A DNA stretch of 64,000 nucleotides. It comes from M3007 sp040397785. GTDB lineage: Bacteria; Bacteroidota; Bacteroidia; Chitinophagales; Saprospiraceae. The stretch is from NCBI GenBank assembly GCA_040397785.1, contig JBBAVI010000016.1:1-64000 (forward strand), written 5' to 3'. Below are positions 1 through 8,225 of the stretch, piece by piece. The translations under genes were made by a program, and so were the position numbers. The notes under the pieces are model-generated. The model was not told where the DNA came from. It was given only the letters and a program-made list of their open reading frames with translations, and ran no database searches. The stretch's first letter is position 1. Every line of letters starts with the position of its first letter.

Positions 1-73
1 CCGCTTTCATTTACTTGACTGCGTTTGTCGTTCTTGATGATACAAAAGTGCAGCACAAACATCGGCCTGGAAA
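1..73 (-). ncRNA. Putative small RNA, copy B (5' part; continues past the left edge)
   Basis: On the minus strand a TTTC (73-70), a 19-base spacer and CACTTTTG (50-43) match the Bacteroidota -33/-7 promoter layout. The bases that follow begin TATCATCAA, exactly as in copy A about 370 bases away, and stay similar for about 30 bases. The 3' part lies outside the window. No open frame of note is present. Calling it an RNA gene is inference from promoter and 5'-end conservation between the two copies. Confidence 0.4.
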
Positions 74-282
74 GAACATTATTTGCGTTTTGTTGAAGAT
101 ATTTTTCATACATAAATGGCAATATTAAACACAACTTGCTCATTTATAATATTTTATAATTTTGTATTGCTAAAAAATTTATAATTTGTTGATTAAAACC
201 TTTATAAATAAAGTATTTTTTTTAAATAAAACAGCAAATTTTCCGAAAACACAAAACCAGCAGCCTGTATCTGCTTAGCCCA
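74..282. other. AT-rich intergenic spacer, nothing recognised
   Basis: Low-GC sequence between the two small RNA copies. It has several A/T runs, and I find no convincing gene, repeat or promoter beyond those listed. Confidence 0.5.
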
Positions 283-441
283 TAAAAAAAAGCGCGATGC
301 TCGTTTGCATCGCGCCGGTTTCCCGTATATAATCTCATGAAAAGTTTCTAAGTTGGTATCAATGCTGTCAGCGTGTGCTTTATTGCTGCGCTTTGTTGTT
401 ATTGATGATACAAAAGTGCAATAGGTTGCCTGACTTGCAAA
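283..441 (-). ncRNA. Putative small RNA, copy A, with promoter and terminator
   Basis: The minus strand shows TTTG (441-438), a 19-base spacer and CACTTTTG (418-411), so transcription should start near 404. A 9-bp GC-rich hairpin (292-300 paired with 307-315, 6-base loop) is followed by eight U (291-284), a textbook intrinsic terminator. The predicted transcript is about 120 nt. Inside it, ATCAAT near the 5' end can pair with ATTGAT further on, and a small CGG-GAAA-CCG tetraloop hairpin precedes the terminator. A minus-strand frame of 99 codons crosses the promoter, RNA and terminator; it resembles no protein I know and is probably chance. The RNA family is not recognised. Confidence 0.5.
284..315 (-). 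terminator. Intrinsic terminator of small RNA copy A
   Basis: GCGCGATGC pairs with GCATCGCGC around a 6-base loop and is followed on the minus strand by eight U. No minus-strand coding gene ends nearby, because the glycosyltransferase upstream has its own terminator at 533-570. This hairpin therefore most likely ends the short transcript starting near 404. Confidence 0.7.
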
Positions 442-532
442 GGACAAAAAATGGTATTTGTTAAGTATAAAAAGCAGATGTAGAAGTATCAAATAAAACA
501 CTAAAATATTGTAAAAAAATATTTTATAAAAA

Positions 533-570
533 TTAAAAAGGATAAATTTTATAAGATTTATCCTTTTTAA
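533..570 (-). terminator. Terminator downstream of the glycosyltransferase gene
   Basis: A perfect 14-bp inverted repeat (533-546 with 557-570, 10-base loop) has A/T-rich arms, so it could act on either strand. It lies 46 bases beyond the stop codon of the minus-strand glycosyltransferase. Confidence 0.6.
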
Positions 571-615
571 AGTCTAAAAAATATAAATTTTAGACGATTT
601 GTTGAAAAAAAGAAT

Positions 616-1335
616 TTACTTAGACCAAAGATTGTATTTTAAAATACAATAAATGGCGCGAAAACCATCTTTTGCACCAATTTTTTTTCCTTCTTCATAG
701 GATCGACCGTAATAAGAGATGCCCACTTCGTAAATGCGCACATCGTGGATGCGGCTAATTTTGGCTGTTACCTCCGGCTCAAATCCGAAACGTTTTTCCT
801 TTAGTTTCAAACCTTTAACCATATCCGAACGGAACAGCTTGTAACAGGTTTCCATATCGGTAAGATTCAGGTTGGTAAATATATTGGAAAGGGTGGTTAA
901 AAATTTATTCCCGATGCTATGCCAGAAGAATAAAATTCGGTGTGGCCGACCGCCCATAAACCGCGAGCCGTACACTACATCGGCGTAACCGTCCAAAATG
1001 GGACGCAACAAAATATTATACTCCGCCGGATCATATTCCAGATCGGCATCCTGAATGATCAAATATTTACCGGAAGCGTGTTGGATACCCGTATGCAGCG
1101 CCGCGCCTTTGCCCTGGTTTACTTCGTGTTTCAAATACCGAATGTTCAATTGTGGATTGGCGGCCATATAACGCTGAATTGCGCCTTCTGTATCATCCTT
1201 TGAACAATCATTGGTGATAATGATCTCTTTTTGTATCCCCTGGATGAGTTCAACATTTTTTACTTTATCGAGAATTAAATGGATTGTTCGGGCTTCATTG
1301 TAAGCCGGTATAACAATTGAAAGGGTTTCGCTCAT
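616..1335 (-). CDS. Glycosyltransferase family 2, polyprenol-phosphate sugar synthase type
   Basis: A 239-residue GT-A fold enzyme. The start SIVIPAYNEA, the acidic QDADLEYDP motif (around residue 95) and the later FGFEPEVTAKI segment are typical of DPM1/polyprenol-phosphate mannosyl- or glucosyltransferases. These move a sugar from a nucleotide donor to a lipid carrier on the cytoplasmic face of the membrane. No C-terminal membrane anchor is present, so this is the short soluble DPM1-like form. Donor and acceptor cannot be read from the sequence. It stands alone, with its own promoter (TACCTTTG, 1375-1368) and a downstream terminator. Confidence 0.85.
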   Translation of the reverse strand: MSETLSIVIPAYNEARTIHLILDKVKNVELIQGIQKEIIITNDCSKDDTEGAIQRYMAANPQLNIRYLKHEVNQGKGAALHTGIQHASGKYLIIQDADLEYDPAEYNILLRPILDGYADVVYGSRFMGGRPHRILFFWHSIGNKFLTTLSNIFTNLNLTDMETCYKLFRSDMVKGLKLKEKRFGFEPEVTAKISRIHDVRIYEVGISYYGRSYEEGKKIGAKDGFRAIYCILKYNLWSK

Positions 1336-1367
1336 GAAAAAGGCACTTTGTGTGGCAAAATAAAAGG

Positions 1368-1375
1368 CAAAGGTA
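1368..1375 (-). promoter_or_regulatory. -7 promoter element (TACCTTTG) of the glycosyltransferase gene
   Basis: An exact match to the Bacteroidota TAnnTTTG element, 33 bases upstream of the ATG. The -33 element is not clear. Confidence 0.5.
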
Positions 1376-1428
1376 AAAGATACTGGGATTTATGGGATCG
1401 AAAATGGTGGTAATACTTCATGAAGTAC

Positions 1429-2670
1429 TTATTCCTGGGTCAAAGATTGAGCCATCGCATTGCCCGCAATCCAGGCCCCGGTCCACGCAGCTTGAAAATT
1501 AAAACCGCCCGTGATGGCATCAATGTCTAACACTTCGCCTGCCAGGTATAAACCCGGCACTTTTTTGCTTTCAAAAGTTTTAAAATTAACCTCGTTTAGC
1601 GCCACGCCGCCAGCGGTTACAAATTCTTCTTTAAACGTGCTTTTTCCTTTTACCGAAAAATTTCCAGCCGATAATTGGGTGATGAGTTTTTGCAGTCGTT
1701 TTTTATCCAAATCGGCCCAACGCAGGGTATCCGGAATTTCGGCTGCCGCGACCAATCTTTCCCACAAACGTGCAGGCAACTCAAAAAGCGGTCGGGCAAA
1801 AATTAATTTTTTGGCATGTTCCGTTTTTTGCAATTGCAGTTGATCCGATATCGCTTCGGCATCCAAGCGGCCCAGCCAATTGACTTCCAGTGAAAATTGG
1901 TAAGCATGGGCTTCCAAGGCCCGCGCGCCCCAGGCCGACAAACGCAAAATGCCCGGGCCACTCATACCCCAGTGGGTGATGAGCAGCGGACCCTCTGATT
2001 GCAATTTGGTTCCCGGCACCCGCACTTGCGCATGCGCCGCCGCAATCCCCATCAAATCCAGAATGCGCGGATCTTTAATATTAAATGTAAACAACGACGG
2101 AACAGGCGAAACAATGGTATGTCCCAAGGATTGCAATATTTCCCAAATGGCGGTATTGCTACCCGTTGCGATAAGTACTTTTGAAAAAGAAAGCGGTTTG
2201 GCTTCGCCTTGAACTTGAATTTGAAAATTTTTTTTATCAGCAGCTAAATAAATTTTTTCAACCCGGGTGTGGGTGCGTACGGTAACCCCGGCCTGTTGCG
2301 CGGCTTTTTGCAGGCAATCGACAATGGTTTGGGAATTGTCGGTGACCGGAAACATCCGTCCATCGGCTTCCGTTTTCAGCGCAACACCCCTTTTTTGAAA
2401 CCATTCGATGGTTTGTTGCGGCCCAAATTGCATAAAAGGGCCCAATAACTCGCGGTTACCCCTGGGATAATGCTGCACCAGGGTTTTGGCATCGAAACAG
2501 GCATGCGTAACATTGCAACGACCGCCGCCGCTGATGCGCACTTTTTCGAGCACCGATTTGCCCCGCTCAAAAATCGTAACCCGACTTTGAGGCATGGCTG
2601 TTGCGCAAGTTATGGCGGAAAAAAAACCAGCGGCCCCTCCACCAATAATTGCGATGTCCATAGATCGCAT
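1429..2670 (-). CDS. NAD(P)/FAD-dependent oxidoreductase, HI0933/YhiN family
   Basis: A 413-residue flavoprotein. The N-terminus has the dinucleotide-binding motif IAIIGGGAAGFFSA, followed by KVRISGGGRCNVTH, the signature of the HI0933/YhiN ('aminoacetone oxidase-like') family. The C-terminal GLYLAGEVLDIDAITGGFN is the second FAD-contacting motif. The physiological substrate of this family is not settled. An internal ATG at codon 4 (MDIAIIGGG) is an equally plausible start. The -7 element TACCTTTG (2698-2691) sits just upstream. The stop lies close to the 14-bp palindrome TACTTCATGAAGTA (1414-1427). Confidence 0.88.
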   Translation of the reverse strand: MRSMDIAIIGGGAAGFFSAITCATAMPQSRVTIFERGKSVLEKVRISGGGRCNVTHACFDAKTLVQHYPRGNRELLGPFMQFGPQQTIEWFQKRGVALKTEADGRMFPVTDNSQTIVDCLQKAAQQAGVTVRTHTRVEKIYLAADKKNFQIQVQGEAKPLSFSKVLIATGSNTAIWEILQSLGHTIVSPVPSLFTFNIKDPRILDLMGIAAAHAQVRVPGTKLQSEGPLLITHWGMSGPGILRLSAWGARALEAHAYQFSLEVNWLGRLDAEAISDQLQLQKTEHAKKLIFARPLFELPARLWERLVAAAEIPDTLRWADLDKKRLQKLITQLSAGNFSVKGKSTFKEEFVTAGGVALNEVNFKTFESKKVPGLYLAGEVLDIDAITGGFNFQAAWTGAWIAGNAMAQSLTQE

Positions 2671-2690
2671 AATTATGTTTATATTTGGTG

Positions 2691-2698
2691 CAAAGGTA
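2691..2698 (-). promoter_or_regulatory. -7 promoter element (TACCTTTG) of the flavoprotein gene
   Basis: An exact TAnnTTTG match, 20 bases upstream of the start codon and in the divergent spacer to the GH3 gene. Confidence 0.5.
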
Positions 2699-2808
2699 GT
2701 CAGCTAATCGCCCATTTTTTTGCTTGTACGCAAGCTTCGGTGTTTAGTTCGGTCTTATTTTCTATTTTCGCCTTTCGGTAATACAGCAATAACGATCATC
2801 CCCGATAC

Positions 2809-4338
2809 ATGAAATGGTTGGTCAATGAACTCGTAAAACAATTTTTACGAATGCGCATGCGGCGTATCGAAGGGTATATGCTACGACCTGAGGAGGCTCA
2901 GGAACGTTGGCTCCATACTTTGCTCGATGCTGGAAAGGATACGGAATATGGAAAAAAGTATGGCTTTTCTTCTATCCGGAATCCGGAATCGTTTGCAAAA
3001 ACGGTTCCCATGCAAGACTATGAAGGTTTAAAAGATCCTATTGCCCGCATGATGCAAGGCGAGCAGAATGTGCTATGGCAAGGTGAGGTAAATTGGTACA
3101 GCAAAAGTAGCGGGACGACCAGCGAAAAAAGTAAATTTATTCCGATCCCTGAAACCAATTTATATACTTGCCACATTGCCGGAAGTTGGGATTCGCTGGC
3201 TCTGTTGTATCACAACAAGCCGGATATGGAAGTTTTTCGGCGCCGCAATTTGGTGTTGCCTGGTAGCTACGAATCTTTGGAAGAATACCCGAAAACAAAA
3301 TTTGGGGATATTAGTGCGCTGTTAACATTCCACATGCCTGCGATTGGCCGCATGTTTTATACGCCCGATATTGATATTGCACTCCAACCCAATTTTGAAG
3401 ATAAAATTAATCAAATTGCTTCTGTGATCAGCAAGCAAAATGATATTGTGATGTTTGGCGGAGTGCCCACCTGGATTATCGTGTTGTTTCGGATGATTCT
3501 AGAAAAAACGGGCAAATCAAATATCCTGGAAGTTTGGCCACACTTGCAGGCATACATGCACGGAGGCGTGGGATTTGAACCACATCGACAAAAATTTAAT
3601 GCACTCATTCCGAGCAACAGTTTTGTGTACCAGGAAATTTACAACGCTTCGGAAGGGTATTTTGGCGCACAATGCGACTTGGGTGTGCACGATATGTTGC
3701 TGTTTGCCGACAACGGTATTTTTTACGAATTTTTACCTATCGAAGAGTTAGACAAGGAGTTTCCGCGCACGGTAACCCTCGCTGATGTAGAAATTGGAAA
3801 AAATTATGCCATGTTGATTACGACGAACAGCGGACTGTGGCGCTACATGCCCGGCGATACTTTGATATTTACCCGAAAAAATCCGCATTGCTTTTTAATT
3901 ACGGGCCGCACCAAACAATTTATCAATGCTTTTGGGGAGGAAGTTATGGTGGGCGATACCGATAAGGCCCTTGCTGAAACATGCCGACAAATGGATGTAG
4001 TGGTCAATGAATACACGGCGGCGCCCGTTTATTTTGGTGAAAATAACCGCAGCAAGGGCGGACATGAATGGGTGGTAGAATTTGAAAAAGAACCGGGTGA
4101 TTTGGCACAATTTAATCAGTTGTTAGATGAAACCTTGCAACGGATCAACTCGGACTACGAGGCAAAACGATTTAAAGGTTTGGCGCTCGATCAATTGCGG
4201 TTGCGCACCGTACCGAAAGGTACTTTTATGCGCTGGATGCGGGCACGCGGAAAATTTGGCAACCAAAACAAGGTGCCACGCTTGGCCAACCACCGTCAAT
4301 TTGTAGAAGAGGTGTTGCAGTTTACACAAGAAGCCTAA
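2809..4338 (+). CDS. GH3 family acyl-adenylating protein
   Basis: A 509-residue homologue of the GH3 (auxin-responsive promoter) family, acyl-adenylate/thioester-forming enzymes that in plants conjugate acids such as auxin or jasmonate to amino acids. The ATP-binding loop WYSKSSGTTSEKSKFIPI is near residues 97-114. GLWRYMPGDTLIF and FLITGRTKQFINAFGEEV are typical later GH3 motifs. Bacterial members are widespread in Bacteroidota, but their substrate is unknown. The gene is followed 85 bases later by fni and mvaA on the same strand; a link to isoprenoid metabolism is possible but unproven. Confidence 0.85.
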   Translation: MKWLVNELVKQFLRMRMRRIEGYMLRPEEAQERWLHTLLDAGKDTEYGKKYGFSSIRNPESFAKTVPMQDYEGLKDPIARMMQGEQNVLWQGEVNWYSKSSGTTSEKSKFIPIPETNLYTCHIAGSWDSLALLYHNKPDMEVFRRRNLVLPGSYESLEEYPKTKFGDISALLTFHMPAIGRMFYTPDIDIALQPNFEDKINQIASVISKQNDIVMFGGVPTWIIVLFRMILEKTGKSNILEVWPHLQAYMHGGVGFEPHRQKFNALIPSNSFVYQEIYNASEGYFGAQCDLGVHDMLLFADNGIFYEFLPIEELDKEFPRTVTLADVEIGKNYAMLITTNSGLWRYMPGDTLIFTRKNPHCFLITGRTKQFINAFGEEVMVGDTDKALAETCRQMDVVVNEYTAAPVYFGENNRSKGGHEWVVEFEKEPGDLAQFNQLLDETLQRINSDYEAKRFKGLALDQLRLRTVPKGTFMRWMRARGKFGNQNKVPRLANHRQFVEEVLQFTQEA

Positions 4339-4423
4339 AACAAAGCGTTTTGCTACCTTTTTTGCTCAACTTTTCATCCAGTGCTTTGTTAAGCATCCTT
4401 GCTCCTGACAAATTATACTAAAC

Positions 4424-5467
4424 ATGACATCTGATCCAACCAAGCCTGCGCAACATGATGATCCAACAGCTGTTACGCGCAAAAAAGATCACATCGAACT
4501 TGCCTTCGCAAGTCGGGTCAGTGCCGAGGAACTCAACCAGCGGTTTTATTACGAACCCTTGCTGGTACCCCATCCCGACGAAAAAAATTTAGCACCTTTT
4601 CAATTTTTAAATAAAACATTCCGCGCCCCTCTATGGGTTTCGTCGATGACGGGTGGAACAGCGATTGCGGCAACCATCAACAAAAACCTCGCACGTGCGT
4701 GTGGCGAATTTGGCATGGGCATGGGTTTGGGTTCTTGTCGACAACTCTTAAACAGCGACGAATTTTTACCCGATTTTGCGGTGCGTAAATGGATGGGCGA
4801 TGACGCACCCTTGTATGCCAACCTCGGTATTGCACAATTAGAGCAACTGATTCAAGACAAGCAATTTTCAAAAATAAGTGCGCTGATAAAAAAATTGGAT
4901 GCGGATGGCTTGATGGTACATGTAAATCCCTTGCAGGAAGCCTTGCAACCGGAAGGCGACCGATTTGCATATTCGTCCCTCCAAACCATTGAAACTTTAT
5001 TGGAAAAATTAGACATCCGCCTGATTGTAAAAGAAGTGGGACAAGGCATGGGGCCGGAAAGTTTGAAGGCATTGTTGCAGCTTCCGATTGAAGCGATTGA
5101 GTTTGCGGCGGGAGGCGGCACCAATTTTGCCAAATTAGAATTGTTGCGCAGCAGTGAAGTGCATAAAACTATTTTTGGTCCGCTGGCTGCAACCGGGCAC
5201 ACTGCTGCAGAAATGTTGTCGTATGTACAAGAAGCCGTGAACGAATTGGGCGAAAAATGCAAGGTGCAACAATTGATCATTTCGGGTGGAATCCGCGATT
5301 TTCTGGATGGCTATTATTTGATCAAAAAATCACCTTTGCCTGCGGTGTTTGGTCAGGCCTCCGGATTTTTGAAATATGCGCAGGATGATTACGAAACCTT
5401 GCAATATTTTGTACAGCTACAAATACAGGGTTTGGCGCTCGCGCAAGCTTTTTTGCGTGTAAAATGA
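4424..5467 (+). CDS. fni: Isopentenyl-diphosphate delta-isomerase, type 2
   Basis: A 347-residue FMN- and NAD(P)H-dependent enzyme that interconverts IPP and DMAPP, the last step before prenyl chain synthesis. RKKDHIELAF near the N-terminus, the MTGGT motif (around 70-76), GLGSCRQ, and the C-terminal ISGGIRDFLDGYYLIK phosphate-binding strand are characteristic of IDI-2, a TIM barrel unrelated to the type 1 enzyme. It lies 72 bases before mvaA, and the pair covers two steps of the mevalonate route. Length is usual for the family. Confidence 0.92.
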   Translation: MTSDPTKPAQHDDPTAVTRKKDHIELAFASRVSAEELNQRFYYEPLLVPHPDEKNLAPFQFLNKTFRAPLWVSSMTGGTAIAATINKNLARACGEFGMGMGLGSCRQLLNSDEFLPDFAVRKWMGDDAPLYANLGIAQLEQLIQDKQFSKISALIKKLDADGLMVHVNPLQEALQPEGDRFAYSSLQTIETLLEKLDIRLIVKEVGQGMGPESLKALLQLPIEAIEFAAGGGTNFAKLELLRSSEVHKTIFGPLAATGHTAAEMLSYVQEAVNELGEKCKVQQLIISGGIRDFLDGYYLIKKSPLPAVFGQASGFLKYAQDDYETLQYFVQLQIQGLALAQAFLRVK

Positions 5468-5539
5468 TCCACTGAAAAATATTGCAGAACCCAAATTTCC
5501 TAAAATCCTATTATCCCAGTATCCTAACAAGCGAATTCA

Positions 5540-6874
5540 ATGTCAACAGCAATTTCCGGATTTTCCAAACTGACCAAGCTCGAAAAGATTCAATGGCTCG
5601 CCACGCATTTTTTTACGGACGCAGCCGAAGTGGAGCAAGAAATCCTGGCTTGGCAACACCCCAACCAGCAGCAACAAAAGGTATTGGATGGATTTACGGA
5701 AAATGCCATTGCTAATTTCCCTTTGCCTTTGAGCGTGGCCCCCAATTTTTTAATCAACGGAAAATTGTACGCGGTCCCGATGGTGATTGAGGAAAGCAGT
5801 GTGGTGGCAGCGGCTTCGAGTGCGGCCAAATTTTGGATGGACCGAGGCGGATTTCATGCGCGGGTGTTGGGCACGACCAAATTAGGCCAGGTGCATTTTT
5901 TATGGAATGGCGCGCCCGAAAAGATAAATACACTGTTCCCGCAAATCAAACAATACCTGATTTCCAACGCCGGAGATTTGACGGCCAATATGGAAAAACG
6001 CGGCGGTGGTATTTTGGATATTCAATTGCTCAATTTCACCGAATTAGAACCTGGGTATTATCAATTGCGCGCTTCGTTTGAAACTTGCGACAGCATGGGC
6101 GCCAATTTTATCAATACCGTCCTCGAACGTTTTGCTTCCCTGCTCGAACAATTCTTGACCAGTTTCCCGGATTTATCGGATACGGAACGCGATGTGGAAG
6201 TAATTATGTCCATCCTTTCCAACTATACGCCCGAGTGCGTTGTGCATGCCTGGGTGGAATGCCCCATTGCTTCTTTTGCGCAATTGGCCCAAAGTCAGGG
6301 CATGGATGCTTATCAATTGGCGCACCGTTTTGCAGTTGCGGTTCGGATTGCCGAAATAGATCCTTACCGTGCGACGACCCACAACAAAGGGATTTTTAAC
6401 GGAATTGATGCGGTGGTGTTGGCAACGGGCAATGATTTTCGGGCCATTGAGGCTTGCGGGCACACGTATGCCGCGCGCGATGGCCAATACCGCAGTTTAA
6501 GCAAATGCACCGTGCAAAATGATCTTTTTCGGTTTGAACTAAAAATTCCACTCGCAATAGGGACCGTGGGGGGATTAACTAAATTGCACCCATTGGCCAA
6601 ACGTTCCTTGGAAATGTTAGGTAACCCTTCGGCTGCGGAGTTGATGACGATTATTGCCACGGTGGGTTTGGCGCAAAACTTTGGTGCGGTGCGATCGCTC
6701 GTCACAACCGGCATCCAGCATGGGCACATGAAAATGCATTTGACCAATATGCTCAACCACCTGGATGCTACCGAAGAAGAAGCCGCAGCGGCGCAAGGAT
6801 ATTTTGCACATCAAACAGTGAGTTTTAGCAGCTTGCGAACTTTTTTGGATGAACACCGAAAAGTTAGTTTGTAG
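5540..6874 (+). CDS. mvaA: Hydroxymethylglutaryl-CoA reductase, class II
   Basis: A 444-residue soluble enzyme that reduces HMG-CoA to mevalonate, without the membrane domain of eukaryotic class I forms. Recognisable catalytic segments are GFTENAIANFPLPLSVAPN (catalytic Glu about 54), THNKGIFNGIDAV (Lys about 283), ATGNDFRAIEACGH (Asp about 299) and GIQHGHMKMH (catalytic His about 394). The family's flexible C-terminal flap follows. It is probably co-transcribed with fni. The stop lies only 7 bases from that of the converging HMCES gene. Confidence 0.93.
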   Translation: MSTAISGFSKLTKLEKIQWLATHFFTDAAEVEQEILAWQHPNQQQQKVLDGFTENAIANFPLPLSVAPNFLINGKLYAVPMVIEESSVVAAASSAAKFWMDRGGFHARVLGTTKLGQVHFLWNGAPEKINTLFPQIKQYLISNAGDLTANMEKRGGGILDIQLLNFTELEPGYYQLRASFETCDSMGANFINTVLERFASLLEQFLTSFPDLSDTERDVEVIMSILSNYTPECVVHAWVECPIASFAQLAQSQGMDAYQLAHRFAVAVRIAEIDPYRATTHNKGIFNGIDAVVLATGNDFRAIEACGHTYAARDGQYRSLSKCTVQNDLFRFELKIPLAIGTVGGLTKLHPLAKRSLEMLGNPSAAELMTIIATVGLAQNFGAVRSLVTTGIQHGHMKMHLTNMLNHLDATEEEAAAAQGYFAHQTVSFSSLRTFLDEHRKVSL

Positions 6875-6881
6875 TCTTATT

Positions 6882-7553
6882 TTAGTCAAACAAGCGCAAC
6901 ACATCCTGCACCGGATCCTGCAAACTTGGATCATTGGATCCCGAGGCATTTAGTTTTTCAGAGACCCGATAGTACTTTAAAATGCCATCGGCAGGTGGAT
7001 GTAGCAAATCTTCGATGCCTGTAAAGTTGGCATCGGAAAGCCAGCATTGTTGCTGTGCAGCATCGGGCAGTATCAAGGGCATCCGGTTGTGCAGGGATTG
7101 CATTTCCTGGTTGGGCGCGGTGGTCAAAATAGAAAAGGTGTAAAAAGTCTCGTCTTTGTTTTTCCAACATTCCCAAATTCCTGCCATCCACATCAACTGG
7201 TCATTTTTGAGTAAAATTCGGTAAGGCAATTTTTGAGTGCCAGGTCCGAGTCGCCATTCGTAAAAACTATCGGCGGGTACAAGGCATCGTTGCGATTGGA
7301 TGGCTTCCCGGAAAGAGGGCTTGGTTTCGATTTCCTCCGAGCGGGCGTTGATCATTTTACCTTGGTTGGTGCCGTCCTTACTCCAAGACGGCACCAGTCC
7401 CCATTGCATTTCTTGCAAACGTTTGGTCAGCACCCATGCACGCTGTGTTGGGGCGATGTTGAAAAGTTGTTGAAAGTCTGCGGGCAGATCAAATGCTTGC
7501 AACTGTTCGGCGACTTGTTTTTTGGTTGGAGCCAGGGCATAACGACCACACAT
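6882..7553 (-). CDS. HMCES/YedK family abasic-site-crosslinking protein (SRAP domain)
   Basis: A 223-residue SRAP-domain protein. It begins MCGRYAL; once the initiator Met is removed, Cys2 forms a stable thiazolidine crosslink with abasic sites in single-stranded DNA. Other conserved parts are NARSEEI (around residue 90), DSFYEW, and the LHNRMPLIL histidine segment. The requirement for Cys2 fixes the start. A TACCTTTT-like -7 element lies about 4 bases before the ATG, so the message may have almost no leader. The family protects replication forks; the nearby origin candidate may be coincidence. Confidence 0.92.
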   Translation of the reverse strand: MCGRYALAPTKKQVAEQLQAFDLPADFQQLFNIAPTQRAWVLTKRLQEMQWGLVPSWSKDGTNQGKMINARSEEIETKPSFREAIQSQRCLVPADSFYEWRLGPGTQKLPYRILLKNDQLMWMAGIWECWKNKDETFYTFSILTTAPNQEMQSLHNRMPLILPDAAQQQCWLSDANFTGIEDLLHPPADGILKYYRVSEKLNASGSNDPSLQDPVQDVLRLFD

Positions 7554-7776
7554 GCAGAAAAGGTACTTTTAAGGGTGAAAAATGGAAAATTGTTTGAAGT
7601 TTTACAAAATTATTGATTTTAATCGGGATTAGGCGAAAAATAAAATGCGGGTGCATAACATCAAATCCTTAAAAATCAATGGATTAACAAATCCTACATC
7701 TTGTTTTAAACAGTTACAAACGTTCTGTTTTTGCAGATATATTAGGGGGTATAAATCAAGCTATGCTTTTAAAAAA

Positions 7777-7820
7777 GACGGTGCAAAACTTGTGCATAAA
7801 GCCCTGGGTTATGCACCGTC
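7777..7820. repeat. Inverted repeat carrying two opposed DnaA-like boxes
   Basis: Outer arms GACGGTGCA (7777-7785) and TGCACCGTC (7812-7820) are perfect. A second pairing GTGCATAA/TTATGCAC (7792-7799 with 7809-7816) is possible inside them. On the minus strand the outer hairpin is followed by a run of six T (7776-7771), so it could alternatively end a minus-strand transcript, though none is evident. Confidence 0.55.
7791..7799 (-). promoter_or_regulatory. DnaA box (TTATGCACA), exact consensus
   Basis: The plus strand reads TGTGCATAA, the exact complement of TTATNCACA with N=G. It is the best of the seven boxes in this spacer. It also forms part of the inner arm of the 7777-7820 hairpin. Confidence 0.5.
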
Positions 7821-8185
7821 GCCAACATCGCAAACCCCGAATTCCACACATTTGGGCAAAAGGGTAAAAGGGGTGTGAGGAAACACTAACTTAACAAACG
7901 CCCACTAACAGCCGCGGCTAAAGTGAATAAACAAACACCCACTTTGTGCATAGTTCTTAACATGCTGGTGGATAAACGCGCAATGACCTGACTATGAAGC
8001 TTAAAAAACCTTGGTAACGGGTGCATAAAGCTGGTAACTAGCTTTGGTAATATTAACTTAGTGTTAAGTTATGAGGTTACTCACAAACTAACACCGCTGA
8101 TGATAACCCTTGGGTTAGATATTTAAACTGATTTAAAACAATGAAAGCTTATAACAATGGGGATAAGTAGAGAACGGAAACGCTT

Positions 8186-8193
8186 TATTTTTG
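8186..8193 (+). promoter_or_regulatory. -7 promoter element (TATTTTTG) of ctaA
   Basis: An exact TAnnTTTG match, 32 bases before the ATG at 8226. Its position places the in-frame ATG at 8157 upstream of transcription and so supports 8226 as the true start. Confidence 0.55.
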
Positions 8194-8225
8194 TTTGGAG
8201 TTTTAAATTAAAGGACAACTACGCC

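Larger units (their letters stand above)
7554..8225. other. Gene-free region, candidate replication origin (oriC)
   Basis: This 670-base region has no convincing gene; a 77-codon plus frame at 7645-7878 looks like chance. It contains seven nonamers that match, or differ by one base from, the DnaA box TTATNCACA: 7650-7658, 7791-7799 (exact), 7809-7817, 7945-7953, 7967-7975, 8020-8028 and 8158-8166. The third is in the opposite orientation to the rest. The left part (about 7590-7645) is A/T rich and could serve as an unwinding element. Hairpins lie at 7777-7820 and near 8050-8075. The cluster of parS-like sites starting 2.4 kb to the right supports an origin-proximal location. No dnaA, parA or parB gene is present, so the call rests on motifs only. 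Confidence 0.5.

Noticed and set aside
202..501. 99-codon minus-strand frame over the small RNA copy A
   Set aside because: It spans a promoter-like element and a strong terminator, resembles no known protein, and its sequence is better explained as an RNA gene.
7645..7878. 77-codon plus-strand frame in the origin candidate
   Set aside because: No recognisable protein features, no -7 element that I could place, and it overlaps the hairpin and DnaA-box-like sites.
8157..8225. In-frame N-terminal extension of ctaA
   Set aside because: The -7 element lies downstream of the ATG at 8157, and the 23 extra residues are not typical of the family.
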